Assembly (NCBI RefSeq): GCF_900104925.1
Contig: NZ_LT629735.1
Span: 2,897,001 to 2,961,000, forward strand
From: Opitutus sp. GAS368
GTDB lineage: Bacteria; Verrucomicrobiota; Verrucomicrobiia; Opitutales; Opitutaceae
Length of the DNA: 64,000 nucleotides
Reading direction: 5' to 3'
Under the pieces are notes generated by a model. It ran no database searches. It saw only the letters and a list, made by a program, of their open reading frames with translations, and had not been told where the DNA came from. Positions 63,460-64,000 of this stretch are shown here, one piece after another (the first letter of the stretch is position 1; every line of letters starts with the position of its first letter). A program made the translations under genes and the position numbers.

Positions 63460-63535
63460 AGGTGGAGCGCGGCCTCCGGACGCGCTTCAGGAGCCGAGCA
63501 TACAAACCAACCCGTCCGGAGGCCGGGTTCCACCT
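63460..63535. repeat. palindrome after thrA
   Basis: aggtggagcgcggcctccgg at the left is mirrored by ccggaggccgggttccacct at the right. It probably terminates metX-thrA or is a REP unit, related to the one after proA. Confidence 0.7.
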
Positions 63536-63624
63536 CTGAAGACCCCTTTCATGTATCAATCTTGATTCGTTTGGCCCCTTGCGCCTCTTTGTCCCGGATA
63601 ATTTGAGGAATTGTGAAACGAGGG

Positions 63625-63653
63625 TTGACAGCGCTGGGGCCGGTTAACAACTT
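63625..63653 (+). promoter_or_regulatory. possible promoter of the ilvD attenuator transcript
   Basis: A consensus -35 TTGACA (63625-63630) is followed at 17 bp by a weak -10 (caactt). It would start transcription just before the leader peptide. No other candidate is seen. Confidence 0.35.
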
Positions 63654-63666
63654 CTGGCCCGTTCCC

Positions 63667-63765
63667 ATGTTCAACGTCGCCCTTATTGTGCTTATTACCG
63701 TCGTCCTGGCTCTGGCCACGGACCCGAATACACATGGGCGGCTCGCAACAGCCAAAAGCTCCTAA
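63667..63765 (+). CDS. branched-chain amino-acid leader peptide of ilvD
   Basis: A 32-residue ORF whose first half is a run of branched-chain residues (VALIVLITVVLAL: 4 Val, 4 Leu, 2 Ile in 13), then a hydrophilic tail (TDPNTHGRLATAKSS). A rho-independent terminator follows 23 bp after the stop and ilvD starts about 145 bp downstream. This is the layout of IlvL-type attenuation, in which ribosome stalling at Val, Leu or Ile codons prevents the terminator from forming. No Shine-Dalgarno is visible. Confidence 0.7.
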   Translation: MFNVALIVLITVVLALATDPNTHGRLATAKSS

Positions 63766-63788
63766 GAGACAAAAAACTCGAAACAGGA

Positions 63789-63816
63789 AGCCGCCCACCA
63801 AGGGGCGGCTTTTTTA
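63789..63816 (+). terminator. rho-independent terminator (attenuator) before ilvD
   Basis: A perfect 8-bp stem agccgccc / gggcggct around accaag, followed by ttttttatttt. It sits between the leader peptide and ilvD, which fits conditional termination. Confidence 0.85.
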
Positions 63817-63909
63817 TTTTCCACCCATCTTCCGTTATGACGCAGACCTGCCCAACCCATTACTCGCCCTGCCGATCTCATTTCGGTAGCATGGCCTGAT
63901 CTTTACCCC

Positions 63910-64000
63910 ATGAATTCCGGCAAACGCCACAGCCACCTTGTCACCGACGGCCCGAGCCGGGCGCCCGCCCGCGCCATGATGAAGGCCATCGGGTTTACCG
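63910..64000 (+). CDS. ilvD: dihydroxy-acid dehydratase (IlvD/Edd family), 5' part only
   Basis: The first 30 codons are present (MNSGKRHSHLVTDGPSRAPA, then RAMMKAIGFT); the gene continues beyond the window. The SRAPARAM-KAIGF pattern is typical of the IlvD N-terminus. The leader peptide and attenuator upstream support a branched-chain biosynthetic role (isoleucine, valine, leucine) over Edd. Confidence 0.75.
   Translation, partial: MNSGKRHSHLVTDGPSRAPARAMMKAIGFT

Noticed and set aside
63686-63889. 67-residue open frame overlapping the ilvD leader
   Set aside because: It runs through the terminator and is in a different frame from the branched-chain leader peptide; no support.

Overview
The window looks like a chromosomal segment of a high-GC, Gram-negative bacterium, most likely of the phylum Verrucomicrobiota (Opitutales/Opitutaceae). 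This is an inference from GC-rich codon use, large TonB-dependent receptors paired with sugar catabolism genes, DUF3299 proteins, and many dispersed palindromic intergenic repeats. No rRNA genes and no CRISPR array were seen. One tRNA gene (tRNA-Pro, anticodon CGG) is present.

Layout. 1-1004: two MITE-like repeats and a toxin-antitoxin pair. 1054-4676: a murein-recycling set (amidase lipoprotein, NagZ, L-Ala-D/L-Glu epimerase). About 4950-6887: four promoterless AT-richer small genes, each ending in an attC-like site, i.e. an integron cassette array without an integrase. 7043-9105: a 2-kb integrative element (xis + tyrosine integrase) bounded by a 31-bp duplication of the 3' end of tRNA-Pro. 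9793-16632: glutamate synthase gltB and gltD, separated by a repeat-rich spacer that contains a chimeric gltD-start/gltB-end remnant. 16633-25545: an accessory island that begins with three extra copies of the gltD 3' end and ends with a larger decayed gltD fragment. Inside are a chimeric TonB receptor, lipoproteins, small unknown genes, three toxin-antitoxin pairs and many repeats.

26921-35621: a minus-strand metal-handling cluster (TonB receptor, NicO-like permease fused to an anti-sigma-like domain, three tandem DUF3299 proteins, a His-rich lipoprotein, an FtsX/MacB-type ABC transporter, two small paralogous membrane proteins). It resembles the zinc-uptake Zrg type of locus. 37261-47151: a carbohydrate locus (secreted beta-helix protein, LacI regulator, TonB receptor, GH99-like enzyme, GPH-family symporter, L-rhamnose mutarotase, fucose/arabinose-isomerase-like enzyme), pointing to a deoxysugar-containing glycan. 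47329-51104: SnoaL-like protein, papain-like lipoprotein, PadR regulator and PspC protein. 51230-52581: a complete IS481-like insertion sequence. 52961-53963: a transposon-like unit with 24-bp inverted ends and a TonB-domain gene but no transposase. 54005-57037: M48 and M49-like metallopeptidases. 57246-63449: amino-acid biosynthesis (proBA; metX-thrA). 63667-64000: a Leu/Val/Ile-rich leader peptide, a terminator and the start of ilvD, which together look like a classic attenuator.

Most unusual: the layered scars at both ends of gltD, whose copies differ mainly at synonymous positions; the integrase-less cassette array; the TIR-bounded TonB unit; a pentanucleotide repeat that sets the reading frame at the end of the M48 gene; and the ilvD attenuator.
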